Virus record (IMG/VR): IMGVR_UViG_3300020473_000013 | Location: 124,001 to 188,000 of that record | Length of the DNA stretch: 64,000 bases | DNA from: a virus | Reading direction: 5' to 3' (one strand) | Shown here: positions 1-6,764 of the stretch, piece after piece | How positions within the stretch are numbered: the stretch's first letter is position 1 | How the letters are laid out: each line of letters opens with the position of its first letter | Notes under the pieces: model-generated | Told to the model about the DNA's origin: nothing | What the model saw: only the letters and a program-made list of their open reading frames with translations | The model's database searches: none | Program-made: the position numbers and the translations under genes

Positions 1-252
1 ATGGACGAGTTCTTCGAGGAGAACCTACGAAGCAACGAAAAGCTGGATGCTCGCGTCGCTGTGGTTCTGACGGGTGAACAGTTAGTGCGGATGGCTCTGA
101 TCGGAAATAGATATGCTGACAAATACAGGGAAATGGAGCTCGATAACGCACTCAAGCTCCTGAAGCCAAAGATCGACAAGCTGGAAGGGAAGAAATATAG
201 CGAGGTGATGGAGCTCCTGAAACAAGCGGAGGCCGGCTATGGCAAGGGTTAA
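1..252 (+). CDS. Hypothetical protein, 83 residues, may be 5'-truncated
   Basis: The frame is open from the first base, which is itself an ATG, so the true start could lie upstream of the window. The product is short, charged and probably helical, with a Lys/Glu-rich second half. I do not recognise a family. Its stop lies 14 bases inside the next gene, whose ribosome site (GGAGG) is in this gene's last codons, so the two are probably translated together. Confidence 0.6.
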   Translation: MDEFFEENLRSNEKLDARVAVVLTGEQLVRMALIGNRYADKYREMELDNALKLLKPKIDKLEGKKYSEVMELLKQAEAGYGKG

Positions 253-1393
253 GCGCGGTACGGGAACAATCAAACGGAAGAACGCCCGTAACTATACACA
301 CAAGCAGGCTCAAGCCCGATTGCAGGAAACTGTCGAACCGTTCAACCAGCAGGTGCTCAACTCCCTGTACGTGGACAGCGTTGAGGTGGACTACTATCAG
401 GCGCAAGCGCGTATAGGTAAGACGTGCACCTGCGAGAAGGTGGAGGTTCGTCCTGAACACAACTCTATCACAGGCCATGAGAACGATTACCATGTTGAAC
501 CTGTGGTGCCGACTGTTGACGAAGACAGCAGCTCGGAACTGGGAGTCCGCCTGCAAGACGACAACCTGTTCGGCGATAGCCCTGCGGAAAAGCTGTACGG
601 CGAAAACGTCATGGACGTCAGTGGGTATGACGACATGGCGGATGACGACATTCCTGAGGAGCTGTATCGGGACGTTACCGCTAAGGAAGGAGACGTTGCT
701 TTCACCGAGACCACCATGTTTGGCTCTAATGCCAACTGCGGTATCTGCTACAAGACGGGCTTCCAGCCGGGATACAAGGCGTACGGCAAACAGCGCCATG
801 TGTTGACGACGTGGGACATCGAGCGGATCAGCGGGTACACGGTGGTAACGACGAACGCTCCAAACTCCATGCGGCGCCAAGGTCCTATCGAGCCCTACAA
901 CTTCGTCGAGTTCGCGATCAACGTTCCCAAATACTTCCAGTCGGTGACGTACAGCCTGCGAAACAATACGCAGGTCCTGACGGGCGAGAAATTCATGATA
1001 GACTGGGAACCCGCATCACTGCGCAAACTCAAGGAGTACGCAGGGAAGACAGCCGTTCTTCAGGTTCAGGCGAAGGAGTTCACGCATCTGGTGCTGGAGT
1101 TCGATCTTGGCATGGACAAGGTACGCGCCAACCTAGGACCTGAGAGCCGTGCGCTGGATTACAGCAAGATGGACGCGCTGTCCAACTTCCCAATCGTGCT
1201 TCCGCCAAATATACATGAGGTTAGCACAGGAGACATCGTTGTGGTGCGCGACCGGCGCCTCGTCCTGAAAGTCATGGACATGGAGAGGAAGATCACCGCA
1301 GACAAGAGGCAACTCGAATGGATGGTTCAGACGAGGCTCGTCCAGAGAACGGAACCGTTAAGAGAAATAGCGAAAGGCCTGAAACTCCTCTAG
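239..1393 (+). CDS. Putative virion structural protein with four-cysteine site
   Basis: This 384-residue protein starts at an ATG six bases after a GGAGG. It has a basic N-terminus (about residues 1-30), a CxC pair at residues 63-65, a long acidic linker (about 98-150) and a CxxC pair at 167-170 inside an NCGICYKTGF segment. The rest is predicted beta-rich. The four cysteines could bind one metal ion. The composition resembles structural proteins of large myoviruses, but I cannot name the part of the particle. It overlaps the gene before it and is followed by a 144-base gap. The virion role is inferred; the cysteine pattern is seen directly. Confidence 0.6.
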   Translation: MARVKRGTGTIKRKNARNYTHKQAQARLQETVEPFNQQVLNSLYVDSVEVDYYQAQARIGKTCTCEKVEVRPEHNSITGHENDYHVEPVVPTVDEDSSSELGVRLQDDNLFGDSPAEKLYGENVMDVSGYDDMADDDIPEELYRDVTAKEGDVAFTETTMFGSNANCGICYKTGFQPGYKAYGKQRHVLTTWDIERISGYTVVTTNAPNSMRRQGPIEPYNFVEFAINVPKYFQSVTYSLRNNTQVLTGEKFMIDWEPASLRKLKEYAGKTAVLQVQAKEFTHLVLEFDLGMDKVRANLGPESRALDYSKMDALSNFPIVLPPNIHEVSTGDIVVVRDRRLVLKVMDMERKITADKRQLEWMVQTRLVQRTEPLREIAKGLKLL

Positions 1394-1397
1394 CCTA

Positions 1398-1422
1398 ACG
1401 CTTCGACGTAACGACGAAGCGT
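1398..1422. repeat. 25-bp imperfect palindrome in a gene gap
   Basis: ACGCTTCGACGT and ACGACGAAGCGT flank a central base, with 11 of 12 positions paired. No T-run follows, so it is not a typical terminator. It lies in the 144-base gap after the 384-residue gene and could be an RNA-processing hairpin or a protein-binding site. The remainder of the gap shows nothing I can name, apart from a GAGAGGG ribosome site just before 1538. Confidence 0.45.
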
Positions 1423-1537
1423 AGCAGGCCGCCTACGCCTTAATTAAGCGGAATGGAGAGTGGGAACGAATCAAAGGGCTGCACGTCCATCACGATAACG
1501 CCGTGAAAACGGTATACGGAAACGAGAGGGTAACCTA

Positions 1538-2158
1538 ATGGATCGTAATCAAGCAATAGCAGGTAACATGATCGCGCTGGCGCGCCGCAAGAAAAAGAAG
1601 GGAAGCTCCCGCTCCCAGATGCTGCGCATGGTAATGCCGATGCTGAGCAGGGAACACGGAGAGAAGCTGGCGGCGGCTATCAAGGACAAGAACGTCACAA
1701 AGCTGCGCCATGTGTGGGACCAGATCAAGAATGATCTGTCTGACAAGCTGGCTGCCGAAGCGAGCGCTATCAACAAGGAAGCCTCGTTCGAGGAAGCGAT
1801 AACTAAAATCTTCGACGACTTGTTCGCGGACCTTGAGACCGCTCAGGCCTCCAACCGTGACCTGTCCAGCCTGTTCGTGGGAAGCTCCGTGATTCCCCGT
1901 CGTAGTCGGGAGCTGGTGGCCAACGGCCGGATCGAGCTTACAGACTACAAAGGCGACACGTTGAATGTTCGCCTGGCCTCGATCAAGGTGAAACAATCCG
2001 GCTCGCCGGACACCAACCCGCAGGTGGACGTGGAAGCTGCGGTGTATCGCAACAAGAGCCGCAACCGCGAGAACACACTCAAGGCCAGCGGTGAACTCGG
2101 GGCGGCGTGCTCCGAAATCGCCATCAGCGCTCTATCGCTCATCGAGAGCGAAGGGTAA
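1538..2158 (+). CDS. Hypothetical protein, 206 residues
   Basis: The start ATG follows a GAGAGGG ribosome site. The N-terminus is very basic (RRKKKKG at about residues 16-22). A helical, charged middle follows, and then a C-terminal half with beta character from about residue 110. No family is recognised. The basic tail suggests contact with nucleic acid or a partner, but this is a guess. It is the last gene of the first + strand block and faces the only confident minus-strand gene across a shared hairpin terminator. Confidence 0.65.
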   Translation: MDRNQAIAGNMIALARRKKKKGSSRSQMLRMVMPMLSREHGEKLAAAIKDKNVTKLRHVWDQIKNDLSDKLAAEASAINKEASFEEAITKIFDDLFADLETAQASNRDLSSLFVGSSVIPRRSRELVANGRIELTDYKGDTLNVRLASIKVKQSGSPDTNPQVDVEAAVYRNKSRNRENTLKASGELGAACSEIAISALSLIESEG

Positions 2159-2166
2159 GAAACAGA

Positions 2167-2193
2167 GGCGGGCAGTCACGGCTGCTCGCCTTT
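2167..2193. terminator. Bidirectional hairpin terminator between convergent genes
   Basis: GGCGGGCAG and CTGCTCGCC form a nine-base-pair stem (one G-U pair) with a six-base loop, followed by TTTC on the + strand and flanked by AAACAGA on the other side. It sits exactly between the ends of the converging genes and overlaps the stop codon of the minus-strand one. Confidence 0.6.
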
Positions 2194-2601
2194 CACGAAC
2201 ATCTGGTCCTCCGATAGTCCTAGCGTACCCCTGCCCCTTTTCACGGCGTTCGATGCAGTAAAGCCGCTGCCGAACGTCGCCCGCACGTATTCCTTCATAG
2301 ACTCCAGCATCGCCTCTTCCCCGCTGTCCTCTACCACACACGCAGCAACCTCGATCCTATCGTGGAACCGCATACGGCTATGTTCGTCCATCGTCCGAAA
2401 GACCTGAAGCATCCTAGCAATATCGAAGGTAGAAGACGGATCGACGAACAGTAACACCACGTCGTCTGTGTTCCGAGACAGCACCTCCAGTATGTCGTCG
2501 AACGTCTTTGGATTGAAGTCCGCAAAGACACATCCGCGTTCCGACTCCGCAACATAACTCCACTTTTCCTTAGGCATGTTCATGTTCTCCGCTTGGCTCA
2601 T
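2176..2601 (-). CDS. Hypothetical acidic protein, the only confident minus-strand gene
   Basis: The 141-residue frame reads as a plausible globular protein: acidic, with a hydrophobic strand (VVLLFVD at about residues 47-53) followed by helices. I chose the ATG at 2599-2601, which has a weak GTGAGA upstream. An internal start about eight codons later, behind GCGGAG, is also possible. No family is recognised. It is transcribed out of the hairpin-rich island towards the preceding block, so it could be an early or regulatory gene. Two direct copies of TCTGTTACA lie about 45-65 bases upstream of it. Confidence 0.65.
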   Translation of the reverse strand: MSQAENMNMPKEKWSYVAESERGCVFADFNPKTFDDILEVLSRNTDDVVLLFVDPSSTFDIARMLQVFRTMDEHSRMRFHDRIEVAACVVEDSGEEAMLESMKEYVRATFGSGFTASNAVKRGRGTLGLSEDQMFVKGEQP

Positions 2602-2644
2602 CGTTTCTCACTTTTTCGAGTGTCGCAAAGCGTCAAAAATCCGG

Positions 2645-2663
2645 TCTGTTACACTCTGTTACA
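2645..2663. repeat. Direct repeat TCTGTTACA x2, operator-like
   Basis: Two identical nine-base copies are spaced ten bases start to start, one helical turn, upstream of the minus-strand gene. Related TGTTAC or GGTTACA words recur at about 2677, 3211 and 3232. The same-face spacing suggests a protein-binding site. Confidence 0.35.
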
Positions 2664-3101
2664 AAAAAGATTAGGTGGTTACATAGGCCTTTGTGTTGGC
2701 CTGCACGGTAGGCTTGACGTGTCGTACCGTCCTTTCTGAAAATTAGCAGTTGTGAGGTTGGTCCCGTTTTGCTTCTAGGTGCTTTCGGCTCAAAACCAAA
2801 AAGTGTCAATGCGTATACGCTAGTAGCGTTGGCGAAGTGCTGCAAGCAGCGAGAGCGCCGCAGCTAACGCGAGCCGCCGCAGGTCGGCGAGAATTAGCGA
2901 GAACGCCGAAGCGTAGCCTGCAAAAGCTGAGCAGGCGCAAGCCGGATCGAGAGTCCGTAGATCGGCTCGCCCGCGAGCGTCGTCCCAGACGTAAGCGAGC
3001 CTCCAGAGCGAAGCGCCAGCGAGCGATCCTCCGTGCGAAGCCGTAGCGTAAGGCACCGTCAGGTGCCGTATGCGACGACATTTTCGCGCACTCCCGCCTC
3101 C

Positions 3102-3129
3102 CGTTAGAAAGCGCGTTAGAAAGCGCGTT
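3102..3129. repeat. 12-bp tandem repeat, about 2.3 copies
   Basis: CGTTAGAAAGCG occurs twice in direct succession and a third partial copy (CGTT) follows. It lies within the hairpin-rich island. Iterons of this kind occur at replication origins, but two copies are few. Confidence 0.45.
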
Positions 3130-3217
3130 CAAGACCAGTTGTTAAACGGCACACCTCTGTCTTAGCTCGGAGTCGGAAGACATCCGACGGTTGATTACGG
3201 AGCGGAGGTCTGTTACC

Positions 3218-3430
3218 ATGGATACATTCGGTTACACTGGGAGATCGGGAAAGGAAATGAGCGGGAAATGCTTATCGGTAACACTCGCCTACGGCTCGCG
3301 TCACCAGCGAGCTTCGCTCGCGTCTCTATCGAGAGGAGGTCGGAAAACCGCTCCGCCTACGGCTCCGCTCTCGGTCGCTTCGCTCCCTCACGGAAATGGA
3401 ACCGCGAATCCTAATTTCCACGTACTGTAA
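3218..3430 (+). CDS. Possible small gene, 70 residues (weak)
   Basis: An ATG follows a good GGAGGT ribosome site by nine bases, and the frame runs to a TAA that is part of the TGTAAAT motif. In two confident genes of this window (ending 6011 and 16333) the stop codon overlaps the same motif, which speaks for this frame. Against it, the sequence passes through the GCGAGC hairpins and codes for a low-complexity Ser/Arg/Pro-rich peptide. I keep it as a possibility only. Confidence 0.25.
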   Translation: MDTFGYTGRSGKEMSGKCLSVTLAYGSRHQRASLASLSRGGRKTAPPTAPLSVASLPHGNGTANPNFHVL

Positions 3431-3432
3431 AT
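3426..3432 (+). promoter_or_regulatory. TGTAAAT motif, putative phage promoter
   Basis: TGTAAAT lies 69 bases upstream of the ATG at 3501, at the downstream edge of the hairpin island. It matches the octamer seen at other gene boundaries except for its last base (C), and lacks the GCA four bases further on, so it is a weaker member. Confidence 0.4.
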
Positions 3433-3500
3433 CGAAACCCTGCAAGCAGGTAAATGCAAGAGCTACGTTCCGCTCGCCGAAAAGTATGCAGGAGCACACC

Positions 3501-3767
3501 ATGCCGAAAGAACGCCTCTATTCCGTCAGTTATATCAGCTTCTTCGATAACGAAATGCACACCGCCTTCGTTATCACTAGCGAAGGTGAAATGGAAGCGC
3601 TACGTTCCGGCCTCCGCCAGATCATGCAGGTCGAAGACGACAATCCCGACGGCACCGGCTTCGATCACTGCAAAACACTGGAGGAAGCGAAGGAGCTAGC
3701 CTTCAACACCGACAGTATGCTGGACGTGAAGCGTTACCGCCGTTCAGAGGCCATCCAGGCTCGTTAG
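3501..3767 (+). CDS. Hypothetical protein, 88 residues
   Basis: I start it at the ATG seven bases after AGGAG. Upstream extension of the frame is possible but has no ribosome site. The product begins MPKERLYSVSYISFF and appears to be a small alpha/beta protein with an acidic middle and a basic C-terminus. It resembles the small accessory proteins common in large phages; no family is recognised. It is the first gene of the block that leads to the DNA modification genes and is followed after ten bases by a TGTAAATA motif. Confidence 0.7.
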   Translation: MPKERLYSVSYISFFDNEMHTAFVITSEGEMEALRSGLRQIMQVEDDNPDGTGFDHCKTLEEAKELAFNTDSMLDVKRYRRSEAIQAR

Positions 3768-3777
3768 CAGCGGAAAG

Positions 3778-3792
3778 TGTAAATAGAGCGCA
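3778..3792 (+). promoter_or_regulatory. TGTAAATA-N4-GCA, putative phage promoter
   Basis: TGTAAATA is followed after GAGC by GCATAGC. It lies between two genes, 36 bases before the ParB-like start. It is one of the best matches to the recurrent boundary motif and would drive the ParB-like and methyltransferase genes. Confidence 0.65.
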
Positions 3793-3821
3793 TAGCCTCA
3801 ATTCAACAGGAGATAATCCCA

Positions 3822-4532
3822 ATGGCTAAGAAGGCACCTTCCGCCGAGAAGAAGGCAAAGTCTACCAAGAAGGCTGCGAAGACAGGCGGCAAGGTCAAGA
3901 AGTCCAAGCTGCCGAAGAAGCTCACGGTCAAAGCGCTCGCAGACGCCAGCGCTGAGTACAACCCGCGTGTCATCAGCGCCCGTCAGCTCAAGGGTCTCCA
4001 GACCTCATACGAGACGTTCGGTGACCTGAGTGGTATCGTGCTCAACCGTGCTACCGACACCATCGTGTCTGGTCACCAGCGCCTCAAGACACTGAAAGGC
4101 AAGAAGACTCGTGTGGTGACCGAGGACCACAAGGATAAGTACGGCACTGTCGAAGTCGGACATATCGAGGTCCTCGAGGATGGTACGCTCACCAAGATTC
4201 CTTTCCGCGTCGTAAACTGGTCCGACGACAAGGCGGAGAAGGCAGCCAACATCGCGGCGAACGCCCACGGCGGGGACTTCGACAACAACAAGCTGGGTAA
4301 GCTGTTGGAGGAGCTGGAACCTACTGAGGCCTTTGAGATCGAGCAGCTCGGTTTGGACCCGTTAACCATTCGCTCGCTCGGTGGTGGAGCCTCCGCTGCT
4401 GAGGAACCCAAGACAAGTAAGAAGGACAAGCCTGTCGAGGGCGAGCAGGATGATGACGATTCGTTCGGCGAGTACGACGAGAACTCCTTCGAGTTTGAAC
4501 ACCAGTGCCCTCGCTGCTCCTTCAAGTGGTGA
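3822..4532 (+). CDS. ParB-like nuclease-fold protein next to DNA methyltransferase
   Basis: 236 residues. The first 37 are a Lys/Ala-rich tail. Residues about 40-170 carry the ParB N-terminal-like fold, seen in NPR (47-49) and IVSGHQR (81-87), the conserved core of phage ParB-domain proteins. After an acidic linker (about 200-225) the protein ends in CPRC (229-232), half of a zinc ribbon. In phages such proteins are commonly coded beside or fused to DNA methyltransferases, as here, where the methyltransferase starts six bases after this stop. A role in guiding or assisting DNA modification is inferred; partition is unlikely without a ParA. Confidence 0.75.
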   Translation: MAKKAPSAEKKAKSTKKAAKTGGKVKKSKLPKKLTVKALADASAEYNPRVISARQLKGLQTSYETFGDLSGIVLNRATDTIVSGHQRLKTLKGKKTRVVTEDHKDKYGTVEVGHIEVLEDGTLTKIPFRVVNWSDDKAEKAANIAANAHGGDFDNNKLGKLLEELEPTEAFEIEQLGLDPLTIRSLGGGASAAEEPKTSKKDKPVEGEQDDDDSFGEYDENSFEFEHQCPRCSFKW

Positions 4533-4537
4533 TCTGA

Positions 4538-5734
4538 ATGGCAAAGAAGAAGACGAAGACCAACGAGAAGTTTGTACCGAAGGACCCTACATCCAAGGTC
4601 GCCAAGATCGACGGCAGGGAAGTCGAGTACAACGGCGTGACGCTGGCTGATGATACCGGCGTCTCCCGCAATCATCTGGCTATCGCCGAGCCGTTGGAAG
4701 GCGGCAAGAGCCTCGTGCCTACGATGGCCAAGATCAATAAGAAGCGCAAGGACTTCACGTCCGTCAGCTTCTTTGCGGGTTGCGGTGGTGCATCCGTCGG
4801 CATGAAGATGGCAGGCTTCAACGTACTGCTATCTAACGAGTTCATTCCCGCGGCTCAGGACACTTATCAGCTCAATCATCCTGGCACCATCCTGAACAAG
4901 TCCGACATTCGTGAACTCGACCCTAAGGCCTTGCTCAAGGAGCTTGGCCTTAAGAAAGGCGAGCTGGATCACATGGACATGAGCCCTCCTTGCAAAGGCT
5001 TCTCCGCTGCAGGTGTTCAGGAAGACGGCTGGAACAAGGAGGTCCTTTACTCCGACGGTGTGAAACAGCGCGTGGATGACCTATTCGATCAAGGCATCCG
5101 GATGCTCAAGGGTATGAAGCCCAAGACGTTTACCGCCGAGAACGTGTCTGGTCTGGTGCGCGGCGTGTCCCGAGGTCTGTTCGCTGAGACCATAGAGGAC
5201 TTCAAGAAGGCCGGCTATCGCGTCAAGGCTGCGATGATCGAGCCCGTGAAGCTCGGCGTCCCGCAGACACGCGCCCGCCTCATCATCATTGGTGTGCGCA
5301 ATGACCTGAAGATGGACCCTGTATTTCCGAAGCCGTTGAAAGGACGGCCCGTTACCGTGCAGGACGTTCTCCCTCACATCGCATACCTCAAGACGAGCCT
5401 CAAGTCTCGCCTGACCTACGTTCCTGCTGACCGCCCTAGCCCCACGATCGTGGCATCCGATTTTGATACAGGGGAGAACGCGCGGTTCAGTTGCGGAGGC
5501 TGGGTAGAAGACGATCAAGGCCGCCGTCGTAAATACACGTTGCCCGAACTCCGCCGCGTCATGTGTTTTCCTGACGACTTCAAGTTGTCTGGGACTCCGC
5601 GCCAGCAATGGGAGCGTCTGGGCCGTTCACATGTCCCTCTCCAGGTTTACCACCTCAGCAAGGCAATCCGGGAGAACGTTCTGGAGCCCTACTATGACAG
5701 CAAGGGAGCGGATTACACCGACACGATTAAGTGA
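4538..5734 (+). CDS. DNA cytosine-C5 methyltransferase with altered motif X
   Basis: 398 residues with the ordered motifs of C5 methyltransferases: I FAGCGGAS (79-86), IV SPPCKGFS with catalytic Cys152, VI ENV (201-203), VIII QTRAR (243-247) and a motif IX-like PELRRVMCFPDDF (336-348). An extra 70-residue charged N-terminus precedes motif I. The usual motif X GN(A/S)VP reads GRSHVP (362-367): the Asn that packs near the cofactor is gone and Arg363 and His365 appear. Motif IV has PPCK rather than PPCQ. It follows the ParB-like gene and precedes a CmoA-like carboxy-SAM synthase and a PP-loop ligase. Family assignment is firm. Use of carboxy-SAM in place of SAM is inference, and the target sequence is unknown. 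Confidence 0.93.
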   Translation: MAKKKTKTNEKFVPKDPTSKVAKIDGREVEYNGVTLADDTGVSRNHLAIAEPLEGGKSLVPTMAKINKKRKDFTSVSFFAGCGGASVGMKMAGFNVLLSNEFIPAAQDTYQLNHPGTILNKSDIRELDPKALLKELGLKKGELDHMDMSPPCKGFSAAGVQEDGWNKEVLYSDGVKQRVDDLFDQGIRMLKGMKPKTFTAENVSGLVRGVSRGLFAETIEDFKKAGYRVKAAMIEPVKLGVPQTRARLIIIGVRNDLKMDPVFPKPLKGRPVTVQDVLPHIAYLKTSLKSRLTYVPADRPSPTIVASDFDTGENARFSCGGWVEDDQGRRRKYTLPELRRVMCFPDDFKLSGTPRQQWERLGRSHVPLQVYHLSKAIRENVLEPYYDSKGADYTDTIK

Positions 5735-5738
5735 CCGC

Positions 5739-6011
5739 ATGACCGACCAAGACCTACACCAACTGAGGGAGCACATCCGTTCCCTTGAAAACCGCCTCCT
5801 CATAATGGGCTTGGCTCGCGAGGAGGCAGTTCAGGAATACCGGGTCCGTGTATCCTCCGAGTTGTCCATTGATCCGGACAGCCCTGGCTTAGCCTGCATG
5901 GAGCGAAGCATGTTCGTCTCCCGAGGCCAGCAGTTGGGGCTGTCCGACTCCGTATTGGAGAGCATGGCTGATGCACTGTTCCCTGCCACCGTCAGACCTG
6001 ACTGTAAATAA
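5739..6011 (+). CDS. Hypothetical small protein, 90 residues
   Basis: Starts at an ATG four bases after the methyltransferase stop, so it is probably translated by coupling; the ribosome site is weak (AAGTGA). The N-terminal half is helical (about residues 3-40) and the C-terminal half is a short mixed domain. No family is recognised. Its final codons, GAC TGT AAA TAA, contain the TGTAAATA motif that probably serves the CmoA-like gene downstream. Operon position suggests an accessory role in DNA modification, but nothing in the sequence proves it. Confidence 0.65.
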   Translation: MTDQDLHQLREHIRSLENRLLIMGLAREEAVQEYRVRVSSELSIDPDSPGLACMERSMFVSRGQQLGLSDSVLESMADALFPATVRPDCK

Positions 6012-6017
6012 AGGGCA
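6003..6017 (+). promoter_or_regulatory. TGTAAATA-N4-GCA, putative phage promoter
   Basis: TGTAAATA overlaps the stop of the 90-residue gene and is followed after AAGG by GCAAAC. It lies 26 bases before the CmoA-like start, a fitting distance for a -10-like element with a short leader. Confidence 0.65.
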
Positions 6018-6036
6018 AACAACCGGAGGATTGACC

Positions 6037-6756
6037 ATGTACGAAGAAGATCGCGTTACCCCGAAGGATAACTGGGAGTTCGACGAGGACGTTGCCAAGT
6101 GCTTCGACAATATGCTGGAGCGCAGTATTCCCATGTATCAGGAAATGCGCAAGCTGTGTCATAAGCTCGGACGCAATTTCGTCCAGCCTCACAATTCCAT
6201 CATCGACCTCGGCGCTAGCCGCGGTGAAGCGCTCCGCCCTTTCATCGAGGACGACACTGCCAACAAATTCATGGCCGTGGAAATCTCCGAGCCTATGCGC
6301 ACTGTCATGCAGGACTTGTACCGGCATAATCCCAAGGTACGTATCTCCGATATGGACCTGCGCAAGCTCGACCAGAACGTGGGCACCCTCAGCTCTCATT
6401 CCATCTCTCTGGCTATGTCCATCCTGACTATCCAGTTCACTCCTATCGAGTATCGCCAGCAGATCATGCAGGCTATCTACGACATGTTGGAGCCCGGTGG
6501 AGCTTTCCTGTTTGTCGAGAAGGTGATCGGCAACACGGCGTCTCTGGACCGCATGTTTGTTCAGGAATACTACGACATGAAGAACCAGAACGGTTACAGC
6601 TACGAGGACATCCAACGCAAGCGCAGTTCCCTCGAAGGTGTTCTGGTTCCCGTGACAGCTAGCTGGAACGAGGACATGTTGAAGAACGCTGGTTTCCGTC
6701 AGGTGGACTGTTTCTACCGCAATCTCAATTTCGCTGGCTGGCTCGCAATCAAGTAA
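6037..6756 (+). CDS. cmoA: CmoA-like carboxy-S-adenosylmethionine synthase
   Basis: 239 residues, started at the ATG after CCGGAGG. It aligns by eye with E. coli CmoA almost end to end: WEFDEDVAKCF (13-23), the SAM-binding loop IIDLGASRGEA (55-65), LTIQF (130-134), LEPGGAFLFVEK (151-162) and NGYS...KRSSLE (185-200). CmoA makes carboxy-SAM from SAM and prephenate. The Arg I remember as binding the added carboxylate (E. coli Arg199) corresponds to Arg196 here and is kept. In bacteria the product serves CmoB in wobble-uridine modification, but no CmoB is seen here. The neighbours are a DNA methyltransferase with altered motif X and an ATP-dependent ligase, so carboxy-SAM may be used on DNA. Plain methyl transfer cannot be excluded. 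Confidence 0.85.
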   Translation: MYEEDRVTPKDNWEFDEDVAKCFDNMLERSIPMYQEMRKLCHKLGRNFVQPHNSIIDLGASRGEALRPFIEDDTANKFMAVEISEPMRTVMQDLYRHNPKVRISDMDLRKLDQNVGTLSSHSISLAMSILTIQFTPIEYRQQIMQAIYDMLEPGGAFLFVEKVIGNTASLDRMFVQEYYDMKNQNGYSYEDIQRKRSSLEGVLVPVTASWNEDMLKNAGFRQVDCFYRNLNFAGWLAIK

Positions 6757-6764
6757 GGTGCATC

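Larger units (their letters stand above)
2602..3500. other. Hairpin-rich, largely non-coding island (about 900 bases)
   Basis: This is the longest stretch without a convincing gene. It separates a minus-strand gene from a long + strand block, so it should hold divergent promoters. From about 2830 to 3390 it is dense in short GCGAG, GCGAAGC and GCAAGC words and perfect small inverted repeats. Examples are GCCTGC/GCAGGC (2916-2936), GCTCGC/GCGAGC (2965-2978), GGCACC/GGTGCC (3052-3067), GTCGGA/TCCGAC (3172-3188) and GCGAGC/GCTCGC (3307-3321). It also holds a 12-base tandem repeat and one TGTAAAT motif. Origin of replication, structured RNA or regulatory hub are all possible. Frames on the minus strand here look like by-products of the repeated words. 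Confidence 0.55.

Noticed and set aside
152-880. Long minus-strand frame opposite the first structural gene
   Set aside because: No ribosome site, Arg/Val/His-rich shadow composition, and it contradicts the dense + strand gene order.
2806-3132. Minus-strand frames of 78-108 codons in the hairpin island
   Set aside because: No ribosome site, and the Arg/Ala/Ser-rich sequence simply reads the repeated GCGAG words.
6037-6756. Plain tRNA wobble modification by the CmoA-like protein
   Set aside because: Not excluded, but no CmoB partner is seen and the neighbours act on DNA or on carboxylates, so I prefer the DNA hypothesis.
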